DNA of 64,000 bases from Eleginops maclovinus (lineage: Eukaryota > Chordata > Actinopteri > Perciformes > Eleginopidae): positions 22,058,578-22,122,577 of the forward strand of contig NC_086367.1 of assembly GCF_036324505.1 (NCBI RefSeq), given 5' to 3'. Of the stretch, positions 12,015-23,515 are shown in pieces. The notes under the pieces were generated by a model. It made no database searches. It saw nothing but the letters and a program-made list of their open reading frames with translations, and was not told the DNA's origin. A program made the position numbers and the translations under genes. Position 1 is the stretch's first letter. The number at the start of each line of letters is the position of its first letter.

Positions 12015-13567
12015 CAAAGATAAATAAAGTACAAATCACATTTTATTTAATGTTTCGCTTCCTTTTTTAGGCTCTGTAAGAATTCCACAGTTTAAATAAT
12101 CTATTACAAATTACAACTAAACAATTCATTTCAAATCGCAAAAACATCCTTTTTGTTTTTATCGTATCTGACTGTATTGTAACGTGTCGTTAAGTATCAT
12201 ATTTTTTAGCAATCAATGCATTTTTTGACTAAAATGTTGAGTATTTCATAAACTTTCTCACATTGTTATTGATATAAAGATATGTTTGGTATGTTTGATA
12301 ACAGAAAACGCTTTAAATTCAAGCAAAAAACCGAAACACTTGTAAAAATTGTAATCAGTAAAACTGAACTCTATCAAATCTTTTCTAGAACATGTATAGT
12401 ACAACACTCTTGCAATTCATTGGACATGTAAGTAGCTGAACACATCCTAAAAAACAACAAAATAGTTTTAAAGATTACAAAGAAAGCTAAAAATAAGACT
12501 TCAGCATCAAATGTAAAGTACTGTTTGTGCCCTCGGCTTGTATTTTACTGGCACCCGAACAGAGTTTCTACCTAAAATAAGTTTTACAACCTCAGGAGGC
12601 AGGTTGTATATTTGTTGTAAACCCGTGTTTACTGTAACCTAAGTCTATGTCAAGGACCCCTCGAGGTCCCTGGACCCCGGTTTGGGACTCGCTAGCCTTG
12701 AGGTTAGAGTACAAGGTTGTGAGTGAAAGATTTATGCCTCCAAATCCTGCTGGAAGTGCTCTCCGAACACTCCTCCTGCTCAATGACACGGTGCTCTTCA
12801 GCAAACCTCCACAGGCAGACTTTGGGGTACTGTAACTTCTGCATTTTTGGAATAAAGAAGTAACCGAGAGACAGTAAGTAAAGTCTTGAGAGCAGAGGAT
12901 GGGATATAAATATAAAAGAAGAGGGAGTGAAAGAGTGCACGAAAGAAATGTGAGACGAGGAGAGATGGAGACAGGAAAGCGGCGGAGATGGGGAAGAGTA
13001 TGCAAACGACAAAGTTTGGTTGGATGTAGGCGGTATTAGCTGCAGCAGAGGGAATATGTGTGTGGGAACAAATTGTCGACAGGAATTCATTAGGCTCGTT
13101 GTGCGATAACGAGTGCTTGTGGTTTTAATTGACTTAATCAACAAATAGAATTAATCAGAGATTTATAATTAATGGTAATTGATTGAAATATCCACTGGGT
13201 CACCGTGCAAGCAGCCTAAATTCTCCTCTCTCTCCCTCTTCATTTATTTATTTCTCTCTTCACTTTACGCTTTGTGCTTGTTTCTTCCCGTACTTTCTCC
13301 CGGTTGTTTTTGCCTTTAGAATCTCTCCCTAATTTTCTCCTTTTTCTTAATTTTACACTTTATTTTTAATTTATTCACTCCCTCTTTCTGCCACTATATG
13401 TTTCTCCTCTTCTTTTCCTGTTGCTCCTGTCTTCATTTCGTTTTACTTTCTGAGTTTTTCCCTCATTTGAATTTGTAGAAAAGTGTGTAAATGGCTGCAT
13501 TAGTTGTGTCAAGTTGATTGAGATACATGAATTAGTGACGCCCCAAATTATGATCCAGTTTGAGTGA

Positions 13568-13586
13568 GGGGGGGGGGGGGGGGGGG
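13568..13586. repeat. G19 homopolymer
   Basis: Nineteen consecutive G on the plus strand. A likely site of length error or polymorphism and a G-quadruplex candidate. Confidence 0.9.
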
Positions 13587-13780
13587 CAGATCAGACCCTT
13601 CTATTAATTATGGTGCTTAAAACATCTCGAATGAGCTACATTGGTTGTGTTTTACGTCCTATCTTTGTGTGTTTTCATTCAAACTCAAACCAGACAGAAA
13701 AACTGTACATGTATTTTAATCTTTGTAAACGAGTTGAATTCATTTGATTTATTCCAGTCAAAATGTACAAAGTTAGTTAC

Positions 13781-13996
13781 AGCTGGCCGGCTCTGTTGTG
13801 ATTGGTCAACCGCTTTGGAGTGTCCCGCCCCTTAGCCTACAATGGGTCGCAGTGCTGGAGTGTTGCATAGTGATGTCATCAAGTTCCGGAACTTTGGGGA
13901 TTTGAGCCTTTGCAGACCATTTACATGCACACAAACCTGTGTGACACACGACAGGAAAGGGACAGCCCCCTTAAAAAGAACAACAGGGCCTCTTTA
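13781..13996 (-). mobile_element. MITE-A copy 5
   Basis: Begins agctggccggctctgttgtg, continues through the CCAAT and GC-box block, and ends with acagggcctcttt, the TIR-like end. The half beyond the CCAAT box is missing. Confidence 0.75.
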
Positions 13997-14419
13997 ACAC
14001 ATTTTCAGATGCTGTCTAGTGTTGTTTGCCACTCTCTTGAAGTGCTTCACTGTTTAAAACACGGACGTAGCCACCACACTAACAACCTCCACTCTCCTCT
14101 ATCCTCTCCTCCTTCCTTCCATCCCTCCCTCTCTTCACGGCAGGTCGGTAATTAGATTGTGGAGATGAGGAGGTGGAGGGGAGTTAAGAGGATTTTGTTT
14201 TTAGTGGAGGGAGATTTAAGACTGAGGCAGATAGAGGAGGGAGGATGTCTTGGCAGAGAGAGAAAGAGAGATCCAGCTTGAAGAGGTAGAGGAATAAGGA
14301 GAGAGAGGAAGAGAGAACGTGAAGGAGGAATTAAAAGAAAAGGGGAGAGCAGATCCTCTTCTTTCTGTTTATCCTGATTCTGTCACCCCTTTCCTGTAGA
14401 GTGACAGACGGAGAAACAT

Positions 14420-14421
<2 letters not shown>

Positions 14422-14458
<37 letters not shown>
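14422..14458. repeat. (GA)18 microsatellite
   Basis: Pure AG repeat inside a wider purine-rich region (14160-14460). Confidence 0.95.
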
Positions 14459-14461
<3 letters not shown>

Positions 14462-16599
14462 AGACTTCTTTTTGTGTGTCTCCTGTTGGTCGACCTTGAG
14501 TAAGACACCATAGAAAGAAGACAGCAACAACATTACACCTTGAGAGAAATGAGGGTTCACAGCAGGGTTATTGGAGCGTTTTGGTCCTTTTTTCAAGACC
14601 CCATTATAGAGCTGTTATAACTCAAAGAGCTTTCAATTCGTCCCACAGCATATTTGTCCTTTTTCCAGCTGTTCGTGACTGTGGCGAAGACATGTAGCCG
14701 CTTCTCTCGACAAAAAGCTCACTGTGAGTTTGTGATTATTTAAGTGAAAATGCATTGGCCTTCATCATCGCTAAGCTAAAGGCGGACTTGTGTTGTCCTG
14801 ATGACTCTCATTTAGTCCCTTTTTTAACAACCGGCATTTTTGTGTCACCTAGGCTGACGTATGTTATTGCTCAGAACAAAATCTGGAAATCTTGTACGTT
14901 TATTTCCGGCTTGCGTTACAGACTTCTAGCCAGAAACGCGTTCGAGACCAGGGAACAGGAGGTAGTTAAATGCTTAGTCATTTCCGTGTTTTAGGACTCA
15001 TTACTGCGACACTCTCTAGCCCCATCGTCCAGCTGCTCCAGAGGATCCATGAATTCCTAAATGTGATCGGGAAGAGGCAAAACTCTGAACAGAGGTCTTT
15101 CAAAACGGAGCAGTTGGACTATACAGATCAACCTTCTGAACGTCTTAGTTTCTATTTTGGTTTCATAGTATGACCTAAACACCTTGCAAAATACATTTTG
15201 GTTGCTGGAATCCTATTTTTTTCCAGGCCCTACCCAAGGTCATTTGTTAGGAACATGGAGATCTTGGCCTTAAGGGTTATACCTTTTAACTAAAGATGAT
15301 TCATCACTGGCATTAGTGTTTATACCACTGAACCTGTGCTTTAACTTAAACTCAGTAATGGACAAGACTCTTCATATGATCACACCTCACCTGTTAAAAC
15401 AAGCTCTGGTGGTTTGGTTTGTTTATGACGGTGGCTTTCAGTCCAATAGTCTAGTTGCTGGAAGTCACAGGTAAACGAATTGGGCAGAACATCAACACAT
15501 CATCTGCATAAGGCATAATTGTGATCCTGTAACCCTAATTATTTGCACGTTTAGAAAGGCAATAGATGTTTCCATAATGTTTAATACCACACTCCACCAG
15601 AGCCTTTCCAGCATCATACATGTTATTATGTGGATGAAAAACTAACGACTTTTTAGGAACCACAGTGAGTTATTCACCATCACAGTTCTGCATGTTTTCC
15701 GTTTCCTGTCTGTGTTGGTTGTCGTCTCTTGTCTTTCTGTTGGTCTTTGTCCTTATCTTGTCAATCTCTCTTTATCTCTCAGTTCTTTTGTACCTCACTT
15801 TAATCTTCTATCTCTTCCCGCTACCTCTCCTCTTCCTCTCCGTCGACCTACCTCACACTTGTTTTTCGGCTTTTCCGTCCGTGTCCTACCTCCACATCCT
15901 CCGTCTCATTCCTCTTTCTCTGCAGCCACTTCACAGCTTTCCATGTATTTTGGAAGAAAAGCTTTTTAGCAAATATTTGTCCGACTGTGTCTGTAGAGCC
16001 CTCTGAGTCAATACAGGCCCAGCCAGGCTCGACCTGCCGGAGAGAGAAAGAGAAAGAGAGGGGGATCAGTGCATAAAAACCAGCAGTGCAGAAACAATAG
16101 AGACTTAGGATTCTCTCTTTCTGCTCTCTGTCTGAAAATAAACTCCCAGGAAAAATGCTTTTGCTATCGGAAGCTGATCTAAGTGCAACTATGACACTGT
16201 TAATGATGAAACATATACATTTGATAGCATTTAAACCAGTCCTATCCATAACAAAGATGTGCCTTTAAATGTTACTTATAGATACAAACTATAAAACCAT
16301 TACTGGTGTTAAACTAAATACCCCAAATTCTATTTTCTCATCTTACCCGCATGGAGTTTTCTGGTAAACAAACAAGCGTACATTAGACGTTCCTCAGCAG
16401 AATTCATTGCATGTACCCTCAGGGGCTGACACATGTTCTGCATGCATTAACTTCCTCCTAAAACCTTTTCAAAGAGGAATATGTTGATATTTCTGTAGAA
16501 GAGCATAAAACATGCAGGCAAGAATACATATTATGTCACCAGCGTGATTGTTTTTGTTTCCTAGGATCAAACGATGGAATAGAATCACACAATATATCC

Positions 16600-17430
16600 G
16601 AGACTGCTATTCGTGGGCAAAAACTCTTCATAGTACCTTTAACCATCAGACTGAGTTGCTACATCTTTGTTTTATAGTCACCTTTATCAATTAGTTGCAT
16701 GTATAGTACCGTTGAGAGTCCCATGGGAAAAACGTTTGGAAGAGGCCTTTGACAGGAAGCTTTCCAAGTACACCGGAGAGCTGACCGCAGGCTGGGTAGA
16801 GAGCAAGGTGTCTCCCAGTGGAGGTTGGATGCAGGGGTTTTGATGCTCGTTCTTTAGCCAAATTATCATGGGCTTTGAGGGGGAAAGGAGGAGGAGAGCC
16901 ATCCGCAGAGATAGCATCAAGATGGCTGTGGCTCGAGAGAGGTCGAGGCAGAAGAAGCTCACCATCTGGACACAAGCTGGGGTCTGATCAGCCCCAGCTG
17001 GGTCATCTGGTATGATGTTGAAAGACCCGAAACACCTGATGATTCCAGATGCATCAGTAGAGCTCACAGTACTTTGAAACCACTGTTGGATTTCCAAGAA
17101 ATGCAAGAACATGAAGACCCAACTATCCTAAGAACAGATGCAGAGCCACTAAGTGAAGGATGTAAGGTTATTTAGTATCTGTGACTGTATGAAGGAATTG
17201 TTTTAAGGGACTCGCTCCTGTCCTTCTCTTGAGCTATCCAGTCAAGTAAAGCCTCGGAGAGTTGCAGTCGTATGGCATGAGCTGTTAACACTCTGCCACC
17301 AAAGACTAAAAATGGAAAGTCCCGCCTTTAAAGCTCCAATTGGTTGACTTGATCTCCAAATTTCGGATGCAGGGTCAATTCTCCATAGGCGTCCAACCAT
17401 ATTTATGGCAGTGCTCAAAGCCCAATACAA
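16600..17430. repeat. Possible degenerate LINE-like fragment
   Basis: Two overlapping degraded frames suggest old retroelement sequence. The plus strand reads a basic patch (RRAIRRDSIKMAVARERSRQ, about 16885-16945) and, in another frame, a RWLWLERGRGRRSS patch. The minus strand has a 141-codon frame at 16687-17112. Text of this kind occurs in decayed fish LINE ORFs, but I cannot align it to a named family. It is equally possible that this is ordinary unique intron DNA. Confidence 0.25.
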
Positions 17431-18130
17431 GATAAAGTGTTAAGTTTTAAGAAAATAAACCGTAAAGATACACTTCGGACCGAGCCATTAGGCGCTCTGT
17501 GTAATTGATTAGTATTAAAGCAAATAATTCGTTGCCACTCTTTTTGTGTTCTGTAATGCCGTATAAATCAGATGCTTCAAATATTTCCTGTTTCTGACGT
17601 GTCTTCCCCATTCGAAGGCTGACATGAAGAACTTTTTCAAGGCTGCAGCTGATATTTAAAGTAAAAATATATGTCAGTTAGGCTCTCTGTTGTTGGAGCA
17701 GTCTTTGTGGAGCAGATTTAAGAACTAAGAACGTCGTCCTCTCACTCAAACATGCAAAAAAATTATTGTTCCAGCTTCTAGTTTAATTCATCTTCCCGTG
17801 CTCGCTGCACGCCGTCTGCTGCAGTTATTTGGCGCAGAGCGAGTATCACTCAGTCGTTTTGTTGTTGTTTCGAGCCTCCTCCTTCAACGTAATACACACC
17901 TCCTGTTTGGAATAAATTTATCTGCAACCTCGCAAACACACACCGGGCTTGTCCTCTTGATCCTGTCTGCTATATACCGCATCCCCATCTCCTGTTTAGA
18001 CAACAGCGAGCCACAAATATGCTAAACTGAAGAGAGCGAGAACGAGGAGATGAAAGACAGAAGAACAGGAAGAAGAGTTGAGTGAGTGTGTGAGGGAGGC
18101 AGTGTGTGTGTGTGTGAGCAGGAAAGCGAT

Positions 18131-18138
<8 letters not shown>

Positions 18139-18160
<22 letters not shown>
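18139..18160. repeat. (GA)11 microsatellite
   Basis: Short pure GA repeat next to GT-rich text at 18090-18120. Confidence 0.85.
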
Positions 18161-18162
<2 letters not shown>

Positions 18163-19108
18163 TCCCATTTCATTGTAATAGTGTTTAATATTTATTGGAA
18201 AAATGTAAAGAAAATGTAAAGGAAGTGCTTTTCAACGAGCGGGCGGGATTAGCATAAATAGTTTGGGGCTTGGACGTGTTTGGTCCCCGCCGCAGAGCAG
18301 TAAGGCTGTCTGCTCTATTCTGTCACACAGACTCAGAAATACATGCATATGTTTGCACACACACACATTTGTGCACACGCCTGCATGGGTAAACATTCAA
18401 ACATGCAAACACACACACACTCACTGACCTTTGGGTGTGGAAACTCATCAGCATATAGTGATTTATAATAGGCACTGCCAATCCTTGTGTTTCCCTTTTC
18501 TGCCTTTTTTGCATTTATTAGACAGCAGCAGAGGGGGGAGCAGAGGGGAGATACCGGCTGTTGTCATTTATTTTATGCACTGTTACTGCTGATCAAGGAT
18601 CTGTGTGCCGAATTTGACTTTATGCTAACTAATTGTTATGAATGACGTGCATTTAACTGCAGTGAACTGAGGAGAATTCAAAGGAACAATGCTAACAGAT
18701 TAAGCGTTTGTTGGGTCCACTTGTTTCTGATCTGTAGTCTAAAGGAACATGTTGGTTTATGAGTTTTTTCTGACAGTTATATCCATGTTTTACCCTCCAA
18801 ATTATTGATCGGTGAAACATTGGCAGTAAGTGTGATGGTAAAAGAGGAGTCAACTGTTTCTCCACTTCATCTCAAGTCTTTAGAGGTTAAACTGAAAGTG
18901 AATACTTGTTAATATTCCATAATTGTGCAGAAAAAACGGTGTGCTTACTCAAAAACAAGCAGGAAATGTGAAACGCATTTCTTAGTGCTGCAGGACAGCG
19001 ACACAAACAGCAAATGGAAGATGTTTCATGGGCTTAAAATCAGCTGGAGCATTGTTTGAATTATAATAATTTGAATTTTTGCTGCATTTTATTCATGTCA
19101 CCCTCCAG

Positions 19109-19192
19109 TCTCTGTGTTCGGAGGTGCGAGCCCGACGCCGAGGAGTCGCCTCCGTCCTGAAACTCTGCCAGAAGCTGCTGCAACAGAGCCAG
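19109..19192 (+). CDS. akap6: A-kinase anchoring protein 6, spectrin-repeat exon (84 bp)
   Basis: A 28-codon internal exon with acceptor accctccag ending at 19108 and donor cag|gtgggt after 19192, both phase 0. The peptide is SLCSEVRARRRGVASVLKLC followed by QKLLQQSQ. Mammalian AKAP6 has a very similar string at the same place: a Cys, then Arg-Arg-Arg-Gly-Val-Ala-Ser and leucine heptads. This is the middle of the third spectrin-like repeat, a helix that contributes to nesprin binding in mammals. It directly follows the peptide of the 1594-1863 exon in phase. The exon is too short to be noticed as an open frame and is supported by splice sites plus homology. Confidence 0.93.
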
Positions 19193-19668
19193 GTGGGTAA
19201 AAAAAATCACAAACTGGCATCACGAGGCGACAGAGCAGGCAGACAACCTTGCTAAAATATGAATTATTTTTACATGATTTTCAAGAAGAAATGACCAAAT
19301 ATTTGAGTGTTTCTCTTTAAAAAACGCAAAATATTTGCCTACTTTTTACATTTAAATGTGATTTATTTATTATTTATTTATAACTGTAGTGAATTAATGA
19401 CATATCCTTATTGTTTTTCAAGAAAAGAATACCAAATATTTGCCTCCATAATTTTTGCATTTCAATTTTTGCATTTCAATTTTTGCATCTCTAAGTTCTT
19501 TTCATATTTCTTGCATGATATATTCAGTGTCATACCCTCAGGAGTCAGTTTATCCTTAAAGACAGGATTAATATAGTTGTACATTCTTTAATTCACTCAT
19601 ATGATTAACATGATAATAGCTTTCATAATTCTGACATCTATTTCCTCAATCTCCTTCCTCTGGGACAG
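19193..19668 (+). other. akap6: akap6 intron, 476 bp
   Basis: Short AT-rich intron between two spectrin-repeat exons. A word of about 14 bp (tttttgcatttcaa) is tandemly repeated near 19455-19488. Nothing else seen. Confidence 0.85.
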
Positions 19669-19821
19669 TCGGGCCCCATGGCGGAGGTGGGCCCAGAGGC
19701 GGAGCAGCACCGGGAGGCCCTGCAGCTGCTGTCAATCAACCTGGAGAGGAGGTGGGAGGCGATCGTGATGCAGGCGCTGCAGTGGCAGAACCGACTGAAG
19801 AGAGAGCTGGGGGAGCAGCAG
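19669..19821 (+). CDS. akap6: A-kinase anchoring protein 6, end of third spectrin-like repeat
   Basis: A 51-codon exon with acceptor ctctgggacag ending at 19668 and donor cag|gttaga after 19821, both phase 0. The peptide begins SGPMAEVGPEAEQHREALQL and continues through LLSINLERRWEAIVMQALQW to NRLKRELGEQQ. The NLERRWEAIVMQA motif is nearly invariant in AKAP6 and closes the third spectrin-like repeat. The first ten residues are a variable linker. With the two preceding exons it completes the repeat that in mammals targets mAKAP to the nuclear envelope through nesprin-1alpha. Recognised by sequence, high confidence. Confidence 0.94.
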
Positions 19822-20423
19822 GTTAGAGCGCGCTGACATTTACACTTTACATCCTTCATCCTGCACTGCAGGCAGTCAGCTGACGCACTGTTACACTCAG
19901 CGAGCGTGTCACAGTTTGATTTGATGCTGAGATGCAGCGTGAAAGACAGATGGTGCTGTGATTGAAGCTGCATTGTGCTTTAGTTATGGAGCAACCTTCA
20001 CAAGCCGAGACGGTGTGCTGAGGTTTTGTGAACTGAGCAACAACTGCGTTACCCAGCTTTGATATGAGTATAAATGAGTCTTTGTTTAAAAATGACCTTT
20101 ATTTAGGTTTATTTAACAGTAAGACACAATTTCTGTGATTCTCTGTTTATTCAGTGAAATGCAGATGAACTGCAGGCTTGGAGTGTCACAGGGGGAGTGG
20201 GATTAGTGAGTTTGTGATATTATTTTATGATTTCCCAGATCCATTTGTTGCCTTTTGTGTTTTTATACGAGATGCTTGTTGCAACTCCTTAAAAGTTAAA
20301 CCAATTTAAAATAATATAAAGAAATATAGAAAATAAAGAATATAATTGAGCTGTGCTGACTTGTAGAGTTCCTCGAGGGTCATTTCCTTTTCCCTTTGTT
20401 ATTCCTCCTTGGCATACTCCGTT

Positions 20424-20822
20424 AAAGGGGCCCTATTCTGCACATATTCAGGTTCATATTTGTATTTAGTTCCTCCACTCTGACATGTCTCCATGCTTTA
20501 ATGTTCAAAAAGCTCTTTATGTTTCTCATACTGCCTGTGCTGCAGCACCTCTTTTCACCCTCTGTCTGAAACCAGAGCCCAGTTGGCTCTGTTGTGAATG
20601 GTCAACCACTTAGAGATGTCTGGCCCCCTTAGCCTATTACGTACAATGTGTTGGAGCACTAGCCAATAGAAGACAAGTGTGATGTCACTATGTTCGGAAG
20701 TAAACAAAGGAATCCATTGGTGGCTTTTCAGGCGGGAAAACAGGGATTTTAGCCTTTGCCGACCATTTACATGCACCAAAACCTATATAACTACACTACA
20801 GGAAAGGAAAAACCCCCAAAAG
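20424..20822 (-). mobile_element. MITE-A copy 6
   Basis: Minus-oriented and nearly complete. It starts aaaggggccctattctgc, the best preserved terminal sequence in the window, then cattcaggttcatatttg, tgacatgtctccatgcttta, the pol III-like or poly-pyrimidine middle, CCAAT and GC boxes, and ends near aaaacccccaaa. Confidence 0.82.
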
Positions 20823-21513
20823 GCCAAGAATATCCCCAGCAGATGTAATGGTCAGGTGGTCAGCAGTTGTTTTGATAAGAGGGATGGTACAATGGACTGA
20901 TCTCCCACCAGACTAACTGTCACTGTCTCTATCAGAGCACAACTATCTGGTTCTCTCTTGACTTTTAAGCCCACAGAGGCTTCATGCGTTTCTACATCAG
21001 TGAAACAGCGCACAGTGCAGAGGCAGTTGATAGAAACTAATCTGTTAGTTCTCCGGTGCGATCAGTGTCACAGAAGCAATGTTTCCTCTGCCACCTCCTC
21101 GGCAAACAAAAGAAACTCGGCAAATGAGATTTTGACAGTTTGCATATCAGAACACCACGCGTGTCTGCCGCCATGACGGCTGCGTCGCCAAACGGTTTGT
21201 CTTATTAGAAACCTTCAGCCGACGAAGCGCCTCAGCCCCTCAGGTACTCGCTGCAGGATGACAGCTCAGCACATGTGCGGCTCGTGTGCAAACGCGAAGA
21301 GCCGAGCGCCGTGGAGAAACATCGCTCGTAAAGGAAGACGTCCCAAACGAGTAGAGTAGACGGAGAGAGAGCTGAGTGCTTCATCCAGCTGATGATACGT
21401 GAGAGCTGCGGCAGAATTAAGCTGTTATGGATTTCTTGTATTGATGAATATGGTTCTATAGAGACAGAAGGAGGAGTGCATTTGAATAAAAGGTCAAGGG
21501 TTTTGCACACCAC

Positions 21514-21549
<36 letters not shown>

Positions 21550-21858
21550 TAAAAAGCTGGTACGTCTTAAGCCGGCACACACACATAGTGGCACTGACTT
21601 CCATGCATATATTGTTTTACATAAATGCAGGTAGAGACCACACACACACACACACACACACACTAACACACACAGGGAGGATATATTGATTGCCAGCAAT
21701 TAATTGACGGATGGCAGAGTGTTAAGAGCTCAGGAGGAGGAGAGGGGGAGAGGGAGGGAGAGAAAGAGAGGATGATTGTTGGAGGGAAGAGAGAGGTAAA
21801 GGATATATTTAAAGCTTAAGCTGCCCGGCGACATCTCACCACCTCAGTTTTAAATTTA

Positions 21859-21999
21859 AGGAGGCCCCATTACTCATTTGGTTTTCTTTTCGCTTTCCTG
21901 TAGTGTGTTATATAGGTTTTAATGCATGTAAAGGGTCTGCAAAGGATACAATCATCCCCCCAACCTGAAAATGAGCATGATACAGCATGTCCCTTTTAA
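21859..21999 (+). mobile_element. MITE-A copy 7, internally deleted to its two ends
   Basis: Begins aggaggccccattactc, carries the left part (ctttcctgtagtgtgttata, aggttttaatgcatgtaaag), then jumps directly to the right end aacctgaaaatgagcatgat followed by cccttttaa. The whole CCAAT and GC-box core is missing. Confidence 0.75.
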
Positions 22000-22091
22000 T
22001 TGACATGAGTTATTTAAAGCATCTCTCTGGATTGTAAATTGCAAAGTAATCTAGGTAACTGTGCAATCCTGGTACGAAATACAATCTCTCT

Positions 22092-22227
<136 letters not shown>

Positions 22228-22373
22228 TATAGTATTTGGACAGTAATACATGCGCAGGTTCCTTTTCTACATGCAGAAACAATTACATTTAAAACATCAG
22301 CCAGTTGAAACAAGCACACAAGCAGCTATTTGTACTCGAGCAAGCAGACTCATTTACACAAACACTCTCTCAA

Positions 22374-22409
<36 letters not shown>

Positions 22410-22625
22410 CCAGGAGAGAACAATCGTTTTATCACTGAGCAGAAGTGTTCATTTATAAGCTAAAGCAGCCAGATATATGCCTCTCTGCTTCCTTCCTCTC
22501 CCTACACTTTATTCCCGCTCTCTCTCTATTCCTCTCCCATCTCCAGAAGAAGTGAAATTACTCTCCACCCAGGCAGCGAGGTCAGGGTGTCTGGCCTCTG
22601 TTATTTGTCTTCTCCTCCTCGACAA

Positions 22626-22635
22626 TGTGTGTGTG

Positions 22636-22691
<56 letters not shown>

Positions 22692-22695
22692 TGTG
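22626..22695. repeat. (GT)n microsatellite
   Basis: GT repeat of about 70 bp with two short interruptions. Confidence 0.93.
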
Positions 22696-23089
22696 AATGT
22701 ACCAGAGAGGGAGTCCCATATCAAACAGCCCTTGTTCAGCAACTGTAGGGTAATTCTTATTCCTTTAATTCCATCATAAATGAGCTACAAAAAAAGCTGC
22801 TTTGATTATTTTCGTTTGAATTTAATTCAGTTAAATGCAACTTTATTCATCCTAGCCACTGCATTGATAGAGCACAAAGACAATAAACTACAAAAACAAA
22901 ACAAAACATGCTTTTTATTTTGTCTGTTCTGCAAAAACTGCTTTTAACTCACTTTCATAGATGCCCACAATACATGAGATACAGCCTGTGAGATTACCAA
23001 AACTGTCGGAGTAAGTAACCTTCAGATGACCTTCTAATTAAAAGGCTTATTGACCCTTAAATGGTGTCTGTGTCCTGGTAATATGGGTA

Positions 23090-23515
23090 GAAACAACGGA
23101 GTAATATTGGTGTTACGTGGTGTAATATGGCTCTAACATGGGAATGATATTGGTGTAACATGGGTGTGTAAAATCGGTCAATTACAGTTTAATATGGGTG
23201 TAATGTTGGTGTTACATGGGAGTAAAATGGCTGTAACAGGGCTATAATATGGGTATAGTATGGGTATAATAAGGGCCGTAATATAGGTGTAATAACAGTG
23301 TTAATAGGGTGTGAAATGGTTCAATTACAGTATAGTATGGGTGAAATAAGGAGTGTAAAATGGGTCTTATAACAGCATAATATGGGAGTAATATTTCTGT
23401 TACATGGGTGCAGAATGGGTCGAATAACAGTGCAGTATAGGTGTAATAAACGTGTAATATGGGTGTGAAAATGCTGTATAATACTGGTGTAATAACGGTG
23501 TAACGGGTTATTACA
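23090..23515. repeat. Degenerate minisatellite (gtaatatgggt words)
   Basis: About 425 bp in which the words taatatgggtgtaa, gtgttacatgggtg and aatggg recur every 14-17 bases with many substitutions. It looks like an old tandem array that has drifted. It has no coding frame. Confidence 0.7.
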
